Assembly (NCBI RefSeq): GCF_004795015.1
Contig: NZ_SSBI01000027.1
Location: 1-64,000 of the forward strand
From: Streptomyces sp. A1277
Lineage (GTDB): Bacteria; Actinomycetota; Actinomycetes; Streptomycetales; Streptomycetaceae
DNA length: 64,000 nucleotides
Direction: 5' to 3'
The notes below the pieces were generated by a model. That model ran no database searches, was not told where the DNA came from, and saw only the letters and a list, made by a program, of their open reading frames with translations. Position numbers and translations under genes: made by a program. How positions within the stretch are numbered: the stretch's first letter is position 1; every line of letters starts with the position of its first letter. Of this stretch, positions 60,317 through 64,000 are shown one piece after another.

Positions 60317-60636
60317 ACGGGCAGTGCCTCCTCGGGCCAACGGGCCGGTGACGGCCGCGTCGAGAGTGCGCGTCGGTTCAACAGGAGTGGACAAAGTAAG
60401 GTTAGCCTCACCAAACCATATCTGAGCTTAGCTTTCCCCTTTCCCCCCGGCACAAGGAGCCTCTCTGGCGCCCCCGGCGATCGAACGGGCCCGGCATGAC
60501 CGGACTCGCCACCGGCCGCGCGGCCGACACCGGGAGCCCTTTCGCCGGGTTCGGCCTGCCCGGCGCGCCCGGGCCGCCGATCGAATTCCGGGCTGGGCAC
60601 CGCACTCCGGGGGGCCGTGCCCGAGCCCTGCCTGCC
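60317..60636. other. 320-bp intergenic region with an iron box
   Basis: Separates the stop of the hydroxylase gene from the start of mbtH. It holds the iron box at 60397-60415 and AT-richer sequence to 60445 (CTGAGCTTAGC). No supported gene in the remaining GC-rich part. Confidence 0.6.
60397..60415 (-). promoter_or_regulatory. Iron box upstream of mbtH
   Basis: On the plus strand TAAGGTTAGCCTCACCAAA, 16 of 19 to the DmdR/IdeR consensus, 81 bases upstream of the mbtH start. Confidence 0.9.
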
Positions 60637-61989
60637 CTAGAACCTGCTGCTGGTTCCGTCAGTGACCGGCCGGGCCTCGTCCGGGGCGGACTTGAGGCCG
60701 CGGTCCAGCAGCGAGTCCAGGATCTCGCCGACCCTGATCGCGGTGTTGGACAGCAGGGCGGAGGTGATGCCGTGGGTGTGCTCGGTGCCGCCCTGGAGGT
60801 AGATCCCGCAGTTCAGTGCGGCGTCGGTGGCGATGCGGTAGTCCCGTTCGACGCGGACCCGGCCCTCCTCGTCGCGCAGGCAGTGCTCCCCGACCTCGCC
60901 GAGGAGGCCGAGGGGGTCGGCGGGGCTGTAGCCGGTGGCGAAGACCACGACCTCGGCGTCCAGAAGGGTCTCCTCGCCCGTGACGAGGGACTTCACCGTG
61001 GCGCGGACCTTGTCCGGGGTCTCCTTGACCTCGGTGAGGCGGGACACGTTGAGGAAGCGCAGCCGCTCGGTGCCGAGCACCTTCTCCTGGTACATCTGCC
61101 GGTACAGGCCGTCGATCAGGTCGATGTCGACCACGGAGTAGTTGGTGTTGCCGTGGTAGTCCATCAGCTTGCGCTTGACGGGCTCCGGTGCCGCGTAGAA
61201 CTCGTCGACCGCGTCCGGGTCGAAGATCTTGTTGGCGAAGCTGCTGTCGTCGGCGGGGCTGTAGCCGTAGCGGGAGAAGACGGCGCATATCTCGGCGCCG
61301 GGGAAGCGGCGGTGCAGATAGGCCACGTTCTCGGCGGCGCTCTGACCGGCGCCCACGACGACGAAGCGGGAGGGCGAGGTGCCGTCCAGTTCGCCGACCC
61401 GGGCCAGCAGTTCGGAGTTGTGCCAGACCCGGTCGCCGCGCTCCACGCCTTCCGGCAGGAGGGGGCGCAGCCCGGTGCCGATGACGAGGTTGCGGGCGCG
61501 GTGGACGGTGAGCCCCTCCCCCGACCGGACCGTGACGTCCAGGAACTCCACGGCGCCGTCCCGGACGACCTGCGTGACGCCGACGACCTCGTGGTCGTAG
61601 GAGACCGTGCCGGCGACCTTTGCGGCGGCCCACTCGAAGTACTCGTGGAACTCGACCCGCAGCGGAAAGAGGTTCTTGTGGTTGATGAAGTCGATCAGGC
61701 GCCCCTTGCTCTTCAGATAGCAGAGGAAGCTGTACTCACTGGACGGGTTGCGGAGCGTCACCAGGTCCTTGAGGAAGGAGACCTGCATGGTGGCGTCGTC
61801 GATGAGCATCCCGCGGTGCCAGCCGAAGCGGGGCTGCTGCTCGAAGAATTGAGCGGTCACCGCTCTCTGCGTCCCGGAGCGCGCGTTGTGCTCACTGATC
61901 GCGATGGCCATGGCCACATTGGACGGGCCGAAGCCGATGCCAATGAGGTCGTGGACCGTTGGTGCGTCGCCAGGACGAGCCTGTGACAT
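60637..61989 (-). CDS. L-ornithine N5-monooxygenase (SidA/PvdA/CchB family)
   Basis: A 450-residue flavin monooxygenase hydroxylating the side-chain amine of ornithine (or lysine) with NADPH and oxygen. FAD motif LIGIGFGPSNVAMAIA (about 17-32), FEQQPRFGWHRGMLIDDATMQ (partly 52-72), NADPH motif VVVGAGQSAAENVAYL (about 220), and FATGYSPADPLGLL near the C-terminus. GGGAGTG lies just upstream of the ATG at 61989. Iron box at 62076. Ornithine rather than lysine is inferred from the acetylglutamate genes and the formyltransferase. Confidence 0.95.
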   Translation of the reverse strand: MSQARPGDAPTVHDLIGIGFGPSNVAMAIAISEHNARSGTQRAVTAQFFEQQPRFGWHRGMLIDDATMQVSFLKDLVTLRNPSSEYSFLCYLKSKGRLIDFINHKNLFPLRVEFHEYFEWAAAKVAGTVSYDHEVVGVTQVVRDGAVEFLDVTVRSGEGLTVHRARNLVIGTGLRPLLPEGVERGDRVWHNSELLARVGELDGTSPSRFVVVGAGQSAAENVAYLHRRFPGAEICAVFSRYGYSPADDSSFANKIFDPDAVDEFYAAPEPVKRKLMDYHGNTNYSVVDIDLIDGLYRQMYQEKVLGTERLRFLNVSRLTEVKETPDKVRATVKSLVTGEETLLDAEVVVFATGYSPADPLGLLGEVGEHCLRDEEGRVRVERDYRIATDAALNCGIYLQGGTEHTHGITSALLSNTAIRVGEILDSLLDRGLKSAPDEARPVTDGTSSRF

Positions 61990-62075
61990 GTCACTCCCAT
62001 CGTGCGGGGAAGCCGCCTGTCGGATGTGGGGAACGGGCGAAATTACGGGCACGCCGACGGAGCGACCCGACAAAC

Positions 62076-62094
62076 TTAGGTGAGCCTAAGCTAA
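62076..62094 (-). promoter_or_regulatory. Iron box upstream of the ornithine hydroxylase
   Basis: On the minus strand TTAGCTTAGGCTCACCTAA, 18 of 19 to the consensus, 87 bases upstream of the hydroxylase start. Confidence 0.93.
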
Positions 62095-62180
62095 TCCGTC
62101 AACGCTGTCGACGGGCCGGATTCGGACAGCCCCGCCACCGAATCGCCCCAACTGAAGCACCTTATGCGCCTGTTGCGAGA

Positions 62181-62199
62181 TAAGGTAAGCCTTGCTTTA
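62181..62199 (+). promoter_or_regulatory. Weaker iron-box-like site upstream of the formyltransferase
   Basis: TAAGGTAAGCCTTGCTTTA, 12 of 19 to the consensus but with the AGG-core and dyad character, 37 bases before the start codon. Confidence 0.6.
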
Positions 62200-62236
62200 C
62201 TGAGCCCGCTCTGTTTCTACGTCGAGGAGGAACCCC

Positions 62237-63184
62237 ATGCGGGTCGTCATGTTCGGTTACCAGACCTGGGGGCACCGCACCCTGCAAGCCCTCCTGGACT
62301 CCGAGCACGACGTGGCGCTGGTGGTGACCCACCCCAGGAGCGAGCACGCCTACGAGAAGATCTGGAGCGACTCCGTCGCCGACCTCGCCGAGGAGCACGG
62401 CGTGCCCGTGCTCGTCCGCAACCGGCCCGACGACGACGAGCTGTATGAGCGGCTCAAGGAGGCCGACCCCGACGTCATCGTGGCCAACAACTGGCGGACG
62501 TGGATTCCGCCGCGCATCTTCGCGCTCCCGCGCCGGGGCACCCTGAACGTCCACGACTCGCTGCTGCCGAAGTACGCGGGCTTCTCGCCGCTGATCTGGG
62601 CGCTCATCAACGGCGAGAGCGAAGTGGGCGTCACCGCGCACATGATGAACGACGAGCTGGACGCGGGCGACATCGTCCGCCAGGAATCCGTCCCGGTCGG
62701 GCCGAGGGACACCGCGACCGACCTCTTCCACAAGACCGTCGACCTCATCGCCCCGGTCACCACCAAGGCACTCGCGCTGATCGCCGACGGGCAGACGGAG
62801 TTCACCCCGCAGGACCGCTCGCAGGCGACCTTCTTCCACAAGAGGTCCGAACAGGACATCCGGATCGACTGGAACTGGCCCGCCGAGGACCTGGAACGCC
62901 TGGTGCGCGCCCAGTCGGCGCCGTACCCCAGCGCCTTCGCCTTCCACCGGGGCAAGCGGATCGAGGTCGTCGCCGCCGTCGTGTCCGAGGGCCGTTACGG
63001 CGGGACACCGGGCCGGATCTTCTACCGCGAGGGCGAGGGCGTGGTGATCGTGGCCGGGGCCGACGCCCGCACCGGCCGCAACCACGGCCTGGCCATCACG
63101 CGGGTACGGACCGAGGACGGCCGGGAGCTGCCCGCGACGGAGTACTTCATGTCCATGGGCGGCTATCTGACCAGCCGTCCCTGA
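62237..63184 (+). CDS. Hydroxyornithine N-formyltransferase (methionyl-tRNA formyltransferase-like, CchA type)
   Basis: A 315-residue formyl-tetrahydrofolate-dependent transferase. The N-terminal hydrolase fold has VVMFGYQTWGHRTLQALL, ANNWRTWIP and the catalytic NVHDSLLPKYAGFSPL (Asn/His; usual HPSLLPxYRG), with Asp in NDELDAGDIV (near 145). The C-terminal FMT domain is at about 210-300. It would formylate N5-hydroxyornithine for coelichelin-like siderophores. GAGGAGG precedes the ATG. Divergent from the hydroxylase across two iron boxes. Confidence 0.92.
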   Translation: MRVVMFGYQTWGHRTLQALLDSEHDVALVVTHPRSEHAYEKIWSDSVADLAEEHGVPVLVRNRPDDDELYERLKEADPDVIVANNWRTWIPPRIFALPRRGTLNVHDSLLPKYAGFSPLIWALINGESEVGVTAHMMNDELDAGDIVRQESVPVGPRDTATDLFHKTVDLIAPVTTKALALIADGQTEFTPQDRSQATFFHKRSEQDIRIDWNWPAEDLERLVRAQSAPYPSAFAFHRGKRIEVVAAVVSEGRYGGTPGRIFYREGEGVVIVAGADARTGRNHGLAITRVRTEDGRELPATEYFMSMGGYLTSRP

Positions 63185-63279
63185 CCTGGGAGCGGTCACG
63201 ACACCTGCCGGGGCGGCCGCACGGGACGCCTACCCCGAGGGGCCCCCGGGCGAGCGGCCGTCCACGAGGATGCGCAGCG

Positions 63280-63301
63280 GGGGCGGCCCCGTGGCCGCCC
63301 C
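63280..63301. terminator. Terminator hairpin between convergent genes
   Basis: Arms GGGGCGGCC (63280-63288) and GGCCGCCCC (63293-63301) with a four-base loop, between the formyltransferase stop and the MFS gene stop at 63315. Confidence 0.65.
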
Positions 63302-63314
63302 TCGGCAAAGGGCG

Positions 63315-64000
63315 TTACGCCTTCCCGGGCCGGGTACGGGGCAGCCGCGTCGCCGCGGCGGCGGCGAACAGGCAGAAGCCGAGCACCCACCGGAAGGTGT
63401 CGCCGAACGCCGGGGCGACGTCCGTGCCATGGGCGGCGAGCCGGTTCTGCAGGATCACGGCCAGGGCCGCGGTGCCGACCGAACCGCCCACGGTGTTCAG
63501 CAGGTTGAGCGCCCCGGCCGCCCGCGGGAGTTGTTCCGGCTCGATGCGGCTGTAGACGATGTTCATCACGGGCGCGCCCACCATCGACATCCCGAAGCCC
63601 CGCACCACAAGCGCCGAGGCGATCACCGCGTCCGGGACGCCGTGGCCGAGCCAGGTGAACGGGGCCGTCCCGAGAAGGACCAGGACGACGCCGGACACCA
63701 CCAGACTCCTCGGCGCGACCTTGCTGATCGTCCGGTTGACGAGCACCGACCCGGCCGCCGCGCCCAGCCCCTGGGGGGCGAGCAGTAGCCCGGCCTCCCA
63801 CGCCGACATGGACCGGCCCGACTGGAAGTACAGCGGCAGCAGGAACATCGTGCCGAACACCGAGGCCCCGAGCACCACCAGCGCGAGGGCGGCGGCGCCG
63901 AAGGGCGGCCGGGTGAACAGCCGGGGGTCGACCAGCGGGGTGCCCCGGGTCCGCAGCCCGTGCACGGTGAACGCGGCCAGCATCACCAGGCCGGCCGCCA
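63315..64000 (-). CDS. MFS transporter, EmrB/DHA2 type (partial, runs off the right edge)
   Basis: The C-terminal 228 residues or so of a drug-type exporter: after LRTRGTPLVDPRLFTRPPFG come about six spans (FGTMFLLPLYFQ, GLLLAPQGLGAAAGSVL, VVSGVVLVLLGTAPF, FGMSMVGAPVMNIVYSRI, LNTVGGSVGTAALAVIL, FRWVLGFCLFAAAAAT), the pattern of the last half of a 14-span DHA2 protein. The frame is open through base 64000 and the start lies beyond. Stop is TAA. It probably exports the siderophore, by context only. Confidence 0.9.
   Translation of the reverse strand, partial: AAGLVMLAAFTVHGLRTRGTPLVDPRLFTRPPFGAAALALVVLGASVFGTMFLLPLYFQSGRSMSAWEAGLLLAPQGLGAAAGSVLVNRTISKVAPRSLVVSGVVLVLLGTAPFTWLGHGVPDAVIASALVVRGFGMSMVGAPVMNIVYSRIEPEQLPRAAGALNLLNTVGGSVGTAALAVILQNRLAAHGTDVAPAFGDTFRWVLGFCLFAAAAATRLPRTRPGKA

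Noticed and set aside
60496..61986. Rightward 496-codon frame opposite the ornithine hydroxylase
   Set aside because: Shadow frame; the leftward frame has FAD and NADPH motifs and an iron box.

Overview
The window is chromosomal DNA from a Streptomyces or close relative. This rests on very high GC, frequent GTG starts and one TTG start, near absence of the Leu codon TTA outside a few genes, DmdR/IdeR-type iron boxes, and actinomycete families throughout (SpoIIE-type phosphatases, MASE1, Rv2632c-like protein, MsiK-dependent type sugar importer, type III PKS operon). About 57 protein genes are supported. No rRNA, tRNA, CRISPR array, insertion sequence or phage gene was seen.

Layout. (1) 1-4907: a leftward operon of two ketosynthases, an acyl-CoA oxidase-like flavoprotein, a 51-residue membrane protein and an ACP, probably an uncharacterised fatty-acyl/type II polyketide pathway cut by the left edge. 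(2) 5033-8141: a PfkB sugar kinase, an unusual leaderless-secretion binding protein, an OGA-type acetyltransferase and a small cupin. (3) 8245-17938: a likely alpha-1,3-glucan/alpha-glucoside utilisation locus: a secreted multidomain GH87-like mycodextranase, an ABC importer (binding protein and two permeases, no ATPase) and an intracellular GH13 alpha-glucosidase. (4) 18358-29234: general genes: GNAT, Sfp-type phosphopantetheinyl transferase, phosphoglucomutase, a regulator with a degenerate SpoIIE domain, lamin-tail protein, small proteins, an intact SpoIIE phosphatase next to a MASE1 protein, and alditol oxidase.

(5) 29618-45709: an exopolysaccharide cluster: priming sugar-phosphate transferase with four TTA codons, GDP-fucose synthesis (gmd, fcl), a secreted LamG protein and lipoprotein coupled to a glycosyltransferase, two GT4 enzymes, Wzy-like polymerase, Wzx-like flippase, Wzz/BY-kinase-like co-polymerase, and a cytidylyltransferase plus CDP-alcohol phosphotransferase suggesting a phospho-polyol decoration. 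(6) 45877-48333: RNase H, small proteins, SDR, HAD-like. (7) 48341-52605: phenolic-lipid type operon (type III PKS, ICMT-like methyltransferase, FAD hydroxylase, as in srsABC) with a divergent UbiA prenyltransferase and a downstream methyltransferase. (8) 52767-58496: disordered protein, ATP-dependent DNA ligase, IclR regulator, pyruvate carboxylase.

(9) 58602-64000: an iron-regulated hydroxamate siderophore locus: acetylglutamate kinase and an N-acetylglutamate-synthase-like GNAT (dedicated ornithine supply), MbtH, ornithine N-hydroxylase, N-formyltransferase and an MFS exporter that runs off the right edge. Four iron-box-like sites lie at the promoters. The NRPS must lie beyond the window. 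Functions are assigned from motifs and remembered family features; no database search was run.
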